Shown: positions 27,931 through 37,031 of the stretch, in pieces | How positions within the stretch are numbered: position 1 is the first letter of the stretch | Layout: each line of letters opens with the position of its first letter | Source of the DNA: Nocardioides sp. 503 | GTDB lineage: Bacteria > Actinomycetota > Actinomycetes > Propionibacteriales > Nocardioidaceae | Length of the DNA stretch: 64,000 nucleotides | Direction of reading: 5' to 3' | Assembly (NCBI RefSeq): GCF_004522095.1 | Contig: NZ_SPUI01000003.1 | Location: forward strand, 1,178,001 to 1,242,000 | Position numbers and translations under genes: made by a program | The notes under the pieces: generated by a model | The model's database searches: none | Told to the model about the DNA's origin: nothing | What the model saw: only the letters and a program-made list of their open reading frames with translations

Positions 27931-28851
27931 CTAGCTCGACCTGGCCGGCAGCGGGAGGCCGGTTCCGGCCAGCGCCACGCTCCGCCTCCCGGTCGGTGTA
28001 GTCCGTTCGCAGGCCCGGTCCACCGTGCACCGCACCACGACCTCGTCGGCCCCGTCCCAGTTCTCGCCGGTCACGATGACCGCCAGGAACGAGCGGTCGC
28101 TCTCGATGACCACCTGCTCGGTGCGCACGAGGGAGTAGGGGAGCTGCTCGGAGTTGGAGTTGGGGAAGGCGAACGCCGTCGGCGCGTCGCCGCCGGGTGC
28201 TCCCCGCAGGGTGAGCACGGCGGGTTGGCTCGGGTCGTCAGGGACCGACGCCTCGACCTCCAGCGTGCCGTCGGCCGAGCGCGCGACAACCCCGGTGGGG
28301 GCCAGCCCGTCCTCGCTGCGGTCCCAGGCCTCAGCCACGGCGCGGTCGGCGGGCTCGAGGGCGTCGTACTCGGACGCACGTCGCCGGTGGGCCCCCCGGA
28401 CGACGGCGAGCCGCTCGCCGGTGACGGCGTCCATCACCGTGACGAGCGGCGGACCGAAGGGCGACTGGTAGCGGAACAGGATGTGACCGGTCTCGCGCAC
28501 GAGCACCGGATCGTGCTCGTGTGGCCGGCCGATGTCGGTGAGCGTGCCGTCGTCCGCGACCGTGGCCACCTGGCCTCCGCCGTCGGCCACGTAGGTGCTG
28601 CCGTGGTAGGACCCGAGCGGCTTCCCGCCCTCGAAGTCCTCCGGGAGCGAGATCCTCCTGCCGTTGTGGAAGAGGGTGAGGTCGATGAGCACGTCGACCC
28701 CCGGCCGCGGCCCCTTCGGCAGGGCGGCGGCCACCACGGTGACCGGGTCGTCCGCCGTGACGGCTGGCCCGTCGTCGTTCCCCTGGCCGCAGCCGGCGAG
28801 TCCGAGCAGAAGGACGACGACGCTTGCGAGGCCGAGGGGGCGAGTGGGCAC
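27931..28851 (-). CDS. Putative lipoprotein of unknown function
   Basis: A 306-residue protein with a lipoprotein signal peptide whose lipobox is LAGC about 20 residues in. GTG 28851 is chosen because GGAGG lies 6 nt upstream; the longer ATG 28875 frame lacks a site. The mature part has no motif I recognise; repeated strand patterns such as GSYHGSTYVADGGGQVATVADDG suggest a beta-propeller-like fold. It is anchored to the outer face of the membrane. On the opposite strand between dciA and gyrB, it interrupts an otherwise conserved gene order. Confidence 0.75.
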   Translation of the reverse strand: MPTRPLGLASVVVLLLGLAGCGQGNDDGPAVTADDPVTVVAAALPKGPRPGVDVLIDLTLFHNGRRISLPEDFEGGKPLGSYHGSTYVADGGGQVATVADDGTLTDIGRPHEHDPVLVRETGHILFRYQSPFGPPLVTVMDAVTGERLAVVRGAHRRRASEYDALEPADRAVAEAWDRSEDGLAPTGVVARSADGTLEVEASVPDDPSQPAVLTLRGAPGGDAPTAFAFPNSNSEQLPYSLVRTEQVVIESDRSFLAVIVTGENWDGADEVVVRCTVDRACERTTPTGRRSVALAGTGLPLPARSS

Positions 28852-29208
28852 GGCAAGCCTCCTGGAGATCGACATGGGACGTACGTGAGACGCCCTGGGA
28901 GGTCACCAGGTTGCCACGTCGGACCCGGTCGACCGGGGGTCCCCGGACCCCACAGCCTCAGGCCTCGCTCAGGCGATCTGCGGGCCGTGCAGCGGTATGG
29001 GGACCTGTCGGCACCCCTGTTCGGCCCTCCGGGAGGCCGTTACGGGACGCTCAGGGACATGTTTCCTCCACGCATCCCCCCGTTGCCGTGGTCGGTGCGT
29101 GGAATGCGGCCCTAGAACCGGTATCATGGGTGTCGGCCGCCGTGACGGGACTCCACCCTGGTCCGCGGCCTTCTGTGTGCCACACCCCCGGAGTAGATGA
29201 GGTCCTGC
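28852..29208. promoter_or_regulatory. gyrB upstream region
   Basis: A 357-bp gap with no gene. tatcat (29122-29127) with tggaat 16 bp before it is the best sigma-A-like promoter for gyrB and would give a leader of roughly 75 bases. The ribosome site of the opposing lipoprotein gene (complement of cctcc, 28858-28862) lies at the left end. Confidence 0.5.
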
Positions 29209-31308
29209 GTGTCCGACGCCACCCCCCCGCCGCACTCGAACGTCACGGGCGACTACGACGCCTCCGCGATCCAGGTCCTCGAGGGTCTCGAGGCGGTGCG
29301 CAAGCGTCCCGGCATGTACATCGGCTCGACCGGTGAGCGCGGTCTGCACCACCTGATCTGGGAGGTGGTCGACAACTCCGTCGACGAGGCGCTCGCCGGC
29401 CACTGCGACCGGATCGTCCTCACGCTGCTCGCCGACGGCGGGGTGCGGGTCGAGGACAACGGGCGCGGCATCCCCACCGATACCGCACCCGGTCAGGAGA
29501 TGCCGGCGCTCACGATGGCGCTGACGATGCTCCACGCCGGCGGCAAGTTCGGCGGCGGCGGCTACAAGGTCTCCGGTGGTCTCCACGGCGTCGGCATCTC
29601 GGTCGTCAACGCGCTCTCGACGCGCGTGATCGCCGAGGTCCGCAACCGCGGCCACGAGTGGCGCCAGACCTTCACGATCGGCGTGCCCGACGGCGAGCTC
29701 GAGCAGGTCCGCGCGATGGAGCCCGGTGAGCGCACCGGCACCACCATCACCTACTACGCCTCGCCGGAGATCTTCGAGACGACGACGTACTCGCTGGAGA
29801 CGATCACCAACCGGATCCGCGAGATGGCCTTCCTCAACAAGGGCCTGGAGATCGTCGTGCGCGACGAGCGGCCCGAGGCCGACGACCTCGTCGAGGCCGT
29901 GCAGGACGCCACCGTCGAGGCCGAGGTCGACACCGCGGGCCACGACGGCATCAAGAAGGCCGAGGGCGGCGGGCTGGAGCAGGTCTTCAAGTACGACCGC
30001 GGCCTGGTCGACTACGTCGAGCACCTCAACCGCCGCAAGGACAAGGCCAACCCGACGATCATCGCGTTCGAGGCCGACTCCGACCTGTTCTCCAATGGCA
30101 AGGGCAACGACAACGCCGACCACCACATGAGCCTCGAGGTGGCCATGCAGTGGAACACCTCCTACACCGAGTCGGTCCACACCTTCGCCAACACGATCAA
30201 CACCCACGAGGGCGGCACCCACGAGGAGGGCTTCCGCTCCGCGCTCACCTCCCTGGTCAACCACTGGGGCGAGGAGTGGGGCCTGATCAAGAAGCGCGAG
30301 GACCGGGTCTCCGGCGACGACATCCGCGAGGGCCTCACCGCGATCATCTCGATCAAGCTGGGCGAGCCGCAGTTCGAGGGCCAGACCAAGACCAAGCTCG
30401 GCAACACCGAGGCCAAGGGCTTCGTGCAGCGCCTGACCAACGACCAGCTGGGCGCGTGGTTCGAGCAGAACCCCGCCGAGGGGCGCGACATCGTCCGCAA
30501 GAGCCAGGCGGCGGCGTCCGCACGCATCGCGGCCCGCAAGGCGCGCGACCTCGCTCGCGGCCGCAAGGGCCTGCTCGGCGGCGGCGGCCTGCCCGGCAAG
30601 CTGTCGGACTGCCAGTCGACCAACCCCGCCGAGTGCGAGGTGTTCATCGTCGAGGGCGACTCGGCCGGTGGCTCGGCGCGTCAGGGCCGCGACCCGCGCG
30701 TCCAGGCGATCCTCCCGATCCGCGGCAAGATCCTCAACGTCGAGAAGGCCCGCATCGACAAGGTGCTGGCCAACACCGAGGTCCAGGCGATCATCTCGGC
30801 GCTCGGCACCGGCATCCACGAGGAGTTCAGCCTCGAGAAGCTGCGCTACCACAAGGTCGTGCTGATGGCCGACGCCGACGTCGACGGCCACCACATCAAC
30901 ACCCTGCTGCTGACGCTGCTGTTCCGCTTCATGAAGCCGCTCATCGAGCACGGCTACGTCTACATGGCCCAGCCGCCGCTCTACCGGATCCGCTGGAACA
31001 AGCCGGCCGAGCACGAGTTCGTCTACTCCGACGCCGAGCGCGACCTGATGATGCGCGACGGGCTCGACCAGGGCAAGAAGCTCCCCAAGGAGAACCCGGT
31101 CCAGCGCTACAAGGGTCTCGGTGAGATGAACGCCGAGGAGCTGTGGGAGACCACGATGAACCCCGAGCAGCGGCTGATGCTCCAGGTGACCCTGGACGAC
31201 GCCGCCCAGGCCGACGAGATCTTCTCGATCCTCATGGGCGAGGACGTCGAGCAGCGCCGGTCGTTCATCCAGCGCAACGCCAAGGACGTGCGATTCCTCG
31301 ATATCTAG
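29209..31308 (+). CDS. gyrB: DNA gyrase subunit B
   Basis: A 699-residue GyrB. The GHKL ATPase shows [22 protein letters not shown] and [15 protein letters not shown]; the transducer follows. The TOPRIM domain carries [20 protein letters not shown] and DADVDGHHI. The end ([12 protein letters not shown]) is typical. GTG 29209 has TGAGG 6 nt upstream; ATG 29197 overlaps that site and is less likely. Target of novobiocin-type inhibitors. Confidence 0.97.
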   Translation: MSDATPPPHSNVTGDYDASAIQVLEGLEAVRKRPGMYIGSTGERGLHHLIWEVVDNSVDEALAGHCDRIVLTLLADGGVRVEDNGRGIPTDTAPGQEMPALTMALTMLHAGGKFGGGGYKVSGGLHGVGISVVNALSTRVIAEVRNRGHEWRQTFTIGVPDGELEQVRAMEPGERTGTTITYYASPEIFETTTYSLETITNRIREMAFLNKGLEIVVRDERPEADDLVEAVQDATVEAEVDTAGHDGIKKAEGGGLEQVFKYDRGLVDYVEHLNRRKDKANPTIIAFEADSDLFSNGKGNDNADHHMSLEVAMQWNTSYTESVHTFANTINTHEGGTHEEGFRSALTSLVNHWGEEWGLIKKREDRVSGDDIREGLTAIISIKLGEPQFEGQTKTKLGNTEAKGFVQRLTNDQLGAWFEQNPAEGRDIVRKSQAAASARIAARKARDLARGRKGLLGGGGLPGKLSDCQSTNPAECEVFIVEGDSAGGSARQGRDPRVQAILPIRGKILNVEKARIDKVLANTEVQAIISALGTGIHEEFSLEKLRYHKVVLMADADVDGHHINTLLLTLLFRFMKPLIEHGYVYMAQPPLYRIRWNKPAEHEFVYSDAERDLMMRDGLDQGKKLPKENPVQRYKGLGEMNAEELWETTMNPEQRLMLQVTLDDAAQADEIFSILMGEDVEQRRSFIQRNAKDVRFLDI

Positions 31309-31362
31309 CTCTCTAACCCGAGCCCTAGACAGTCGTAGACGCACCGAGAGAGACGAAGACAA

Positions 31363-34056
31363 GTGACTGAGACCCCCACCGGCGGCGGCACCACCACTCC
31401 CCCCGAGGGCCCCGGCCCCGGCGGCCGCATCGAGCCGATCGAGCTGCAGACCTCCATGCAGCGCGCCTACATCGACTACGCCATGGCGGTGATCGTCGGC
31501 CGCGCGCTGCCCGACGTACGCGACGGGCTGAAGCCGGTGCACCGCCGGGTGCTCTACGCGATGTTCGACGGCGGCTACCGCCCCGACCGCGGGTTCTCCA
31601 AGTGCTCGCGCGTGGTCGGCGACGTCATGGGTCAGTACCACCCGCACGGCGACACCGCGATCTACGACACCCTCGTGCGCCTCGCGCAGCCGTGGGTCAT
31701 GCGCGCGCCGCTGGTGCACGGGCAGGGCAACTTCGGCTCGCCGGGCAACGACTCCGCGGCCGCCATGCGTTACACCGAGTGCCGCATGGCCCCGCTCGCG
31801 CTGGAGATGGTGCGCGACATCGGCGAGGACACCGTCGACTTCCAGCCCAACTACGACGGTCGCTCGCAGGAGCCCGTCGTCCTGCCGGCGCGCTACCCCA
31901 ACCTGCTGGTCAACGGCTCGGCCGGCATCGCGGTCGGCATGGCCACCAGTATCCCGCCGCACAACCTGCGCGAGGTCGCCGACGGCGCCCGGTGGGCGCT
32001 TGAGCACCCCGACGCCACCCGCGAGGAGCTGCTCGACGCGCTGCTCGAGCGCATCAAGGGCCCCGACTTCCCCAACGGCGCCATGATCGTGGGCCACGAG
32101 GGCATCGAGCAGGCCTACCGCACCGGCCGCGGCTCGATCACCCAGCGCGCCGTCATCGAGGTCGACGAGGACGCCCGCGGGCGCACGATCCTCTCGATCA
32201 CCGAGCTGCCCTACATGGTCAACCCCGACAACCTCGCGCTCAAGATCGCCGAGCTCGCCGACTCCGGTCGCGTGCAGGGCATCTCCGACGTGCGCGACGA
32301 CTCCTCGGGGCGCACCGGCCAGCGCCTGGTCGTCGTACTCAAGCGCGACGCCGTCGCCCGGGTCGTGCTCAACAACCTGCTCAAGCACACCGAGCTGCAG
32401 ACCAACTTCAGCGCCAACATGCTGGCGCTCGTCGACGGCGTGCCGCGCACGCTGCCGGTCGACCAGTTCATCAGCAACTGGGTCACCCACCAGGTCGAGG
32501 TCATCCAGCGGCGCACCCGCTACCGCCTCGCCCAGGCCGAGCGCGACGCCCACATCCTGCGTGGCCTCGTGAAGGCGCTCGACGCGCTGGACGAGGTCAT
32601 CGCGCTGATCCGCCGCTCCCCCGAGGTCGACGACGCGCGCGACGGGCTCATGGAGCTGCTGGAGATCGACGAGACCCAGGCCGTCGCCATCCTCAACCTG
32701 CAGCTGCGGCGCCTCGCCGCGCTGCAGCGCCAGAAGATCATCGACGACCTGGCCGAGATCGAGCTCAAGATCGCTGACCTCGAGGACATCCTCGCCAACG
32801 AGGCCCGCCAGCGGCAGATCATCGGCGACGAGCTCACCGAGATCACCGACAAGTACGGCGACGACCGGCGCACGCAGATCATCGCGGCCGACGGCGACCT
32901 GTCGATGGAGGACCTGATCCCCGACGAGGAGCTCGTCGTCTCCATCACGCGCGGCGGCTACGCCAAGCGCACCCGCGCCGACCAGTACCGCTCGCAGAAG
33001 CGCGGCGGCAAGGGCGTGCGCGGCGCGACGCTGCGCGGCGACGACGTCGTCGAGCACTTCATCGCCACCACCAACCACCACTGGCTGCTGTTCTTCACGA
33101 CCGCCGGCCGCGTCTACCGCACCAAGGCCTACAACCTGCCCGAGGCCTCGCGCGACGCCAAGGGCGGCCACGTGGCCGGGCTGCTCAGCTTCCAGCCGGA
33201 CGAGTCGATCGCGCAGGTCTTGGCGATCCGTGACTACGAGCAGGCGCCCTACCTCGTGCTCGCCACCCGCAACGGCCTGGTCAAGAAGACCCGCCTGGGC
33301 GACTACAACAGCCCGCGCCAAGCCGGCGTCATCGCGATCAACTTCCGCGAGGACGACGACGAGCTGATCGGCGCCGAGCTGGTCAACGCCGAGGACGACA
33401 TCCTGCTCGTCTCGCGCAAGGGGTCGGCGATCCGCTTCCGCGCCGACGACGCCCAGCTGCGGCCGATGGGCCGGGCGACGTCCGGCGTCTCCGGCATGAA
33501 GTTCCGCAGCGAGGACGACTCGGTGCTGTCGATGTCGGTCATTCGCGCCGCGCAGGCGGCCGTGGAGGACTCCGACGAGAACGTCCAGTACGTCTTCACG
33601 ATCACCGACGGCGGCTTCGCCAAGCGCAGCCGCATCAGCGAGTACCGCCTCACCAACCGCGGCGGGCTCGGCGTGCGCGCCATGGCCCTGGCCAACGAGG
33701 ACCGCGGCGGACTGGTCGGCGGCTTCATCGTCGAGGACGGCGACGAGGTCCTGGCCATCACCCAGAGCGGCCAGGTCGTGCGCAGCCCGATCAACGAGAA
33801 CTTCCGCCCGACCGGCCGCTCCACCATGGGCGTGAAGTTCGTGTCGCCCAAGTCCGGTGACTCGGTCGTCGTCGTGGCCCGCTCGGTCGAGGCGAAGGTG
33901 ATCGAGGAGGTCGTCGAGAACGCCGAGAACGCCGAGGCGGAGGCCTCGGAGACCGGGCCGGACGCCGTCGGCTCGTCGGATGTGGCGGCAGATGTCACAA
34001 TCGAGGAGTCCGCTGCACCGGAGACCACCGACGACACAGGCGAGAGTGAGGGCTGA
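31363..34056 (+). CDS. gyrA: DNA gyrase subunit A
   Basis: An 897-residue GyrA. The DNA-cleaving Tyr137 lies in AMRYTECRM. The quinolone-determining region reads [11 protein letters not shown], with T98 and D102 at positions equal to E. coli 83 and 87, the sensitive-type pattern. The C-terminal beta-pinwheel holds the GyrA box QRGGKGV (as KRGGKGVRG) and a long acidic tail of about 55 residues. GTG start, 54 bases after gyrB, so one operon. Confidence 0.97.
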   Translation: MTETPTGGGTTTPPEGPGPGGRIEPIELQTSMQRAYIDYAMAVIVGRALPDVRDGLKPVHRRVLYAMFDGGYRPDRGFSKCSRVVGDVMGQYHPHGDTAIYDTLVRLAQPWVMRAPLVHGQGNFGSPGNDSAAAMRYTECRMAPLALEMVRDIGEDTVDFQPNYDGRSQEPVVLPARYPNLLVNGSAGIAVGMATSIPPHNLREVADGARWALEHPDATREELLDALLERIKGPDFPNGAMIVGHEGIEQAYRTGRGSITQRAVIEVDEDARGRTILSITELPYMVNPDNLALKIAELADSGRVQGISDVRDDSSGRTGQRLVVVLKRDAVARVVLNNLLKHTELQTNFSANMLALVDGVPRTLPVDQFISNWVTHQVEVIQRRTRYRLAQAERDAHILRGLVKALDALDEVIALIRRSPEVDDARDGLMELLEIDETQAVAILNLQLRRLAALQRQKIIDDLAEIELKIADLEDILANEARQRQIIGDELTEITDKYGDDRRTQIIAADGDLSMEDLIPDEELVVSITRGGYAKRTRADQYRSQKRGGKGVRGATLRGDDVVEHFIATTNHHWLLFFTTAGRVYRTKAYNLPEASRDAKGGHVAGLLSFQPDESIAQVLAIRDYEQAPYLVLATRNGLVKKTRLGDYNSPRQAGVIAINFREDDDELIGAELVNAEDDILLVSRKGSAIRFRADDAQLRPMGRATSGVSGMKFRSEDDSVLSMSVIRAAQAAVEDSDENVQYVFTITDGGFAKRSRISEYRLTNRGGLGVRAMALANEDRGGLVGGFIVEDGDEVLAITQSGQVVRSPINENFRPTGRSTMGVKFVSPKSGDSVVVVARSVEAKVIEEVVENAENAEAEASETGPDAVGSSDVAADVTIEESAAPETTDDTGESEG

Positions 34057-34634
34057 TGACGGAGCGTTCCGCCCAGCCAGCCACCCAGCGCACGCCGACC
34101 CGCACCGGGTCCGAGCGATCGACCGCGGACGACACCGCCGTACGACCTCCGCTGCGCCAGCGCATCCAGGCCAAGGTCGCCAACGTGACCGACGAGCACC
34201 GCGCCAACGCGGAGCCGGAGTCGAAGAGGGCGGCCAAGAAGGCGTCCGGCCCGGCCAAGCCGCCACGTCGCGCGCGGCTGCGGCTGACCCGCATCGACCC
34301 GTGGTCGGTGATGAAGACGGCGTTCCTGCTGTCCATCGCCTTCGGCGTCGTCACCGTGGTCTCGGTGATCATGGTCTGGTCCGTGCTCGGTGCGGCCAAC
34401 GTCTGGGACTCCATCAACCAGACGATCCAGGACAGCATCGGCGGCAACGAGACGGCCAACTTCGACATCGAGAACTACATCGGCACCTCGCGTGTCGTCG
34501 GGTTCACGATGCTCGTCGCCGCCGTCGACGTCATCCTGCTGACCGCCATCGCGACGCTCGGCGCGTTCCTCTACAACATGGCCGCCGCGCTGCTCGGCGG
34601 CATCGAGGTCACCCTCGCGGAGGACAACGCCTGA
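34056..34634 (+). CDS. DUF3566 transmembrane protein
   Basis: A 192-residue protein, homologue of Rv0007 that follows gyrA in mycobacteria. A 75-residue basic/disordered cytoplasmic N-terminus leads to the DUF3566 core (RLRLTRIDPWSVMKTAFLLS), which has two membrane spans separated by the NVWDSINQTIQDSIGG loop. Its ATG shares a base with the gyrA stop, so translation is coupled. Function unknown; it is conserved in Actinobacteria. Confidence 0.92.
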   Translation: MTERSAQPATQRTPTRTGSERSTADDTAVRPPLRQRIQAKVANVTDEHRANAEPESKRAAKKASGPAKPPRRARLRLTRIDPWSVMKTAFLLSIAFGVVTVVSVIMVWSVLGAANVWDSINQTIQDSIGGNETANFDIENYIGTSRVVGFTMLVAAVDVILLTAIATLGAFLYNMAAALLGGIEVTLAEDNA

Positions 34635-34638
34635 CCAG

Positions 34639-34664
34639 GGCCGACCACCCCTCCGGCCGTTTTG
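34639..34664 (+). terminator. Probable terminator after DUF3566 gene
   Basis: A short ggccg/cggcc hairpin (34639-34643, 34654-34658) is followed directly by gtttt, one of the few T tracts in the window. Confidence 0.5.
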
Positions 34665-34713
34665 TGAGCGGCGTTCGCGGTGGGGTAATGTTCGCGGCTG
34701 GCAGTCGCCAAGC

Positions 34714-34790
34714 GGGCCTATAGCTCAGACGGTTAGAGCGCTTCCCTGATAAGGAAGAGGTCAGAGGTTCAAGTCCTCTTAGGCCCACCA
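34714..34790 (+). tRNA. ileT: tRNA-Ile (GAT)
   Basis: A complete cloverleaf: acceptor stem gggccta/taggccc, anticodon stem cttcc/ggaag around ctgataa (anticodon GAT), T arm with ggttcaagtcc, and an encoded CCA at 34788-34790. Position after gyrA/DUF3566 is conserved in Actinobacteria. Confidence 0.98.
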
Positions 34791-34838
34791 CCACCCCTTC
34801 AGCCGCCAGCGCGGTCACCACGTGTCACGGGAGTCAGC

Positions 34839-34964
34839 ATGAAGAAGGTCCTCCTGGTCCTCCTCGCCGCCGGCGGCGCCGTCCTGGCCCGCCGCAAGGT
34901 CGCCGAGGGCCGCGCCGAGCAGGCGCTCTGGGCCGAGGCCACCGACAACGTCGAGAAGGTCTGA
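34839..34964 (+). CDS. DLW-39 family small protein
   Basis: A 41-residue protein: a hydrophobic N-terminal stretch ([16 protein letters not shown]), a basic [11 protein letters not shown] helix and an ALWAEATD end matching the DLW-39 family (here Ala replaces the first Asp). Members are found next to gyrA and the Ile/Ala tRNA genes in Actinobacteria; function unknown, probably membrane-associated. ATG is preceded by acgggagtc. Confidence 0.88.
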   Translation: MKKVLLVLLAAGGAVLARRKVAEGRAEQALWAEATDNVEKV

Positions 34965-35009
34965 CCCGCTCGACGTACCACCACGGCCCCGGACCCGCTC
35001 CGGCGCTGA

Positions 35010-35082
35010 GGGGCCTTGGCGCAATTGGTAGCGCACCTGCTTTGCAAGCAGGGGGTTAGGGGTTCGAGTCCCCTAGGCTCCA
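35010..35082 (+). tRNA. alaT: tRNA-Ala (TGC)
   Basis: Acceptor stem ggggcct/aggctcc (one G-T pair), anticodon stem cctgc/gcagg around tttgcaa (anticodon TGC), and a regular T arm ggttcgagtcc. CCA is not encoded. The conserved mycobacterial order is broken immediately after this gene. Confidence 0.98.
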
Positions 35083-35164
35083 CCGAGAGAATCGCAGGCA
35101 ATCCTGTGCTTTCTTCTGACTTATGGCCTACTTCCTCCCTCCGCCGTATCCGCCGTAGAGATTG

Positions 35165-35338
35165 GTGGGGGAATCTCTCACCGGCGGGGCTGAGCTGGGC
35201 CTCGCGAGGGCGGCCTGGGAACCCTTTGAACGGGTTGACGAGTTCCTTCGAAGCGCCATCACTGAGTTCGTCGCCAGCGAGACCATCAAGCCAATTAGGA
35301 GTCGGCAACCACCGACGGCCGGAATGCCGTCCATTTAA
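35165..35338 (+). CDS. Possible small protein or gene remnant
   Basis: A 57-codon frame from GTG to TAA. The middle (AAWEPFERVDEFLRSAITEFV) looks like two real amphipathic helices rather than random GC-rich translation. No ribosome site and no family recognised. It could be the end of a gene truncated on insertion next to the tRNA. Confidence 0.25.
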   Translation: MGESLTGGAELGLARAAWEPFERVDEFLRSAITEFVASETIKPIRSRQPPTAGMPSI

Positions 35339-35969
35339 TGTCATGGGGAGCTGAGCTGATGCTGCGCCAGGTCCCAGACGACGACCAGCGGCCGGCCCGT
35401 CACAGCGCCGCGCTCGCGTGGTGGGAACCGCGTACAGCCTTCGACAGGCTCCGGGCAACCCGTTCTGTACGAAGCCTCAACCGTGCGGCTCCCACCCCCA
35501 TGGTGGTGCCTCTGCCGTCGCTGCGCTCCTGAGAGCCGACGGCGATGCCATCGTTGCAAGCCACGTCAAGGTGGTCGAGATCGCTGGCTTGGAAGTTGAG
35601 GCTGTCGCCCCAGTCCCAGAGCAACCGCCTCTTCCAGACACCGCACTTCTTCGCGAGTCGTTCTTCGCCCAGGTCGCGCAACCGCCAGAGCGGCCACATT
35701 CGTGAACAAGGAAAGTAGCGTTGATGAGCTGGAGGGGCGCAGCGACGACCACTGTAGACAGAGCACCGAGAAGCCACCATCTGAAGCGAGGCCCGACTCG
35801 ACCATCCGTTGGTCCAGTTCATCACGGGACGCCTCCGGCCTCGGTAGCTTCGCTGCTACCACGTACCCCTTCCGTGTCCTACTGAGGGGGTATCATTTCT
35901 TGAACGAGAGCAATCCCGCTCTCGCAACACCCAACTGGGGCTCAGCCCCCAAGGCAGAAGGAGAAACGC

Positions 35970-36032
35970 ATGGATTCACAGCCACGACCCAAGTTTTGGA
36001 AATTACCCGCGTCATCGACGCCCGTGACCTAA
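35970..36032 (+). CDS. Possible 20-residue leader peptide
   Basis: ATG 35970 follows one of the strongest ribosome sites of the window (agaaggagaaacgc) and two small hairpins. It encodes MDSQPRPKFWKLPASSTPVT and stops, 90 bases before the membrane-protein gene at 36123. It could be a leader peptide, a genuine microprotein or the start of a frameshifted gene. Confidence 0.35.
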   Translation: MDSQPRPKFWKLPASSTPVT

Positions 36033-36122
36033 TCGGGCTCTATCAACTGAAAGGAAAGCAGCGGGTTTTCACGGGCGTCACGACGCGGGGCAGCGATGCG
36101 AGTCCCCCGATGCACAACCACC

Positions 36123-36464
36123 GTGAAGACTCCCCAGCACCACAACCAGCAGAACTCTTACAAAAAGCACTTCAACCTCCCTTCGATCCGCGCTGCCGTG
36201 CTGCCTGGAGGGTCGATGGGCATCGCGTTGTTCGCGCCCTTCCTTGGCGTATGGCCGGGGGTCTTCCTTCTGGCTCCGACGATGATGTTCGCCTGGTACG
36301 TGATCTACGTGCCGACCTGGGCAGCGGAACGGAAGTTCGCATCCGAGATCAGCATGGGGGCGACCAAGACCGAGGCGCGCCTGCGGGCCCGCAGCGTCCA
36401 CGACCACTACTTGCTCTGGCGCCGCAACCCGCACGGTGACACCGACCCGCCCATGAAGCAGTAG
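36123..36464 (+). CDS. Small membrane protein of unknown function
   Basis: A 113-residue protein. After a polar 30-residue start come two hydrophobic segments (SMGIALFAPFLGVWPGVFLL and TMMFAWYVIYVPTW) and a charged cytoplasmic tail rich in Arg and Lys ending DTDPPMKQ. GTG 36123 is one choice; ATG 36096 is also open. No family is recognised. It lies in the lower-GC island just before vsr. Confidence 0.5.
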   Translation: MKTPQHHNQQNSYKKHFNLPSIRAAVLPGGSMGIALFAPFLGVWPGVFLLAPTMMFAWYVIYVPTWAAERKFASEISMGATKTEARLRARSVHDHYLLWRRNPHGDTDPPMKQ

Positions 36465-36538
36465 CGCTGAGTGGAGCCGGCAGAGTGCGGGATGAGACTC
36501 ACCCCGACGCTCTGCAGGCTTCGACGTAACGTGGCGCC

Positions 36539-36958
36539 ATGACCCGTTCTGAGAAGTGGGTCCCTACACCGCGCAGCGCTTCACTCTCCGGCAGGGCCTC
36601 CAAGAACACCGAGCCCGAGTTGATGCTGCGTCGCGCGCTACACGCGGCCGGAGTGCGCTTCCGGCTCCACCGACGCATCGACAAGGGCTGTACCCCTGAC
36701 CTTGTTTTGCCCGCCAGACGGATAGCGATCTTCGTTGACGGAGACTTCTGGCACGGCTGCCCGATGCATTTTCCTGACCGCAGGCCGGCCGGCCCGAACG
36801 CTCCGCTTTGGCAGCAGAAGTTCGAGCGGACGCAAGAGCGCGACGAGCGCTCGACCGTGATCGCGAAGAGGGCCGGATGGACCGTCGTACGGCTTTGGGA
36901 GTGCGAAATCCGCGAGGCCCCTGAGGCTGCGGCGGCGCGTGTGCTCCACTCCCCGTGA
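36539..36958 (+). CDS. vsr: Very short patch repair endonuclease
   Basis: A 139-residue Vsr-type nuclease. Signatures: SKNTEPELMLRRALHAAGVRFRLH at the start, CTPDLVLPARRIAIFVDGDFWHGCP (D67, D69, H72), and a tail VIAKRAGWTVVRLWECEI. Vsr nicks T:G mismatches that arise when methylated cytosine deaminates, so it accompanies C5-methyltransferases. Here the methyltransferase gene follows directly. TAACGT (36527-36532) lies 6 nt before the ATG and no ribosome site is seen, suggesting a leaderless mRNA. Confidence 0.93.
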   Translation: MTRSEKWVPTPRSASLSGRASKNTEPELMLRRALHAAGVRFRLHRRIDKGCTPDLVLPARRIAIFVDGDFWHGCPMHFPDRRPAGPNAPLWQQKFERTQERDERSTVIAKRAGWTVVRLWECEIREAPEAAAARVLHSP

Positions 36959-36960
36959 TA

Positions 36961-36976
36961 TCGAACACTTGTTCGA
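36961..36976. promoter_or_regulatory. LexA-type SOS box upstream of the methyltransferase
   Basis: tcgaacacttgttcga is a perfect 16-bp palindrome-with-spacer (TCGAAC-N4-GTTCGA), the consensus of mycobacterial/Gram-positive LexA sites. It starts 3 bases after the vsr stop and ends 55 bases before the methyltransferase ATG, overlapping the expected promoter zone. Confidence 0.75.
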
Positions 36977-37031
36977 TCGACACGCATGCCCAATACCGGC
37001 GTGCCGGAGCCGGTGCTCTAAGCTTTCCGGT

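Larger units (their letters stand above)
35083..36122. other. Lower-GC region without a secure gene
   Basis: About 1 kb after tRNA-Ala is visibly less GC-rich than the flanks. Open frames exist on both strands but none shows a known family. Pieces that look coding are noted separately (35165-35338 and 35970-36032). Around 35900-35950 two short hairpins (gagagc/gctctc and ggggct/agcccc) lie next to each other. It could be the decayed edge of an integrated element; no integrase and no duplicated tRNA end is seen. Confidence 0.4.

Noticed and set aside
28969..34266. A 1765-codon minus-strand frame across gyrB and gyrA.
   Set aside because: A shadow frame produced by the codon bias of gyrB/gyrA; the plus-strand proteins are unmistakable.
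35338..35825. Overlapping open frames on both strands (for example 35400-35825 minus).
   Set aside because: No recognised motifs, no ribosome sites and no clear strand preference; left as non-coding or decayed.
36939..37031. Longer methyltransferase start inside vsr.
   Set aside because: It would code through the LexA box and vsr end with unrelated residues; motif I is only 10 residues after ATG 37032, as usual.
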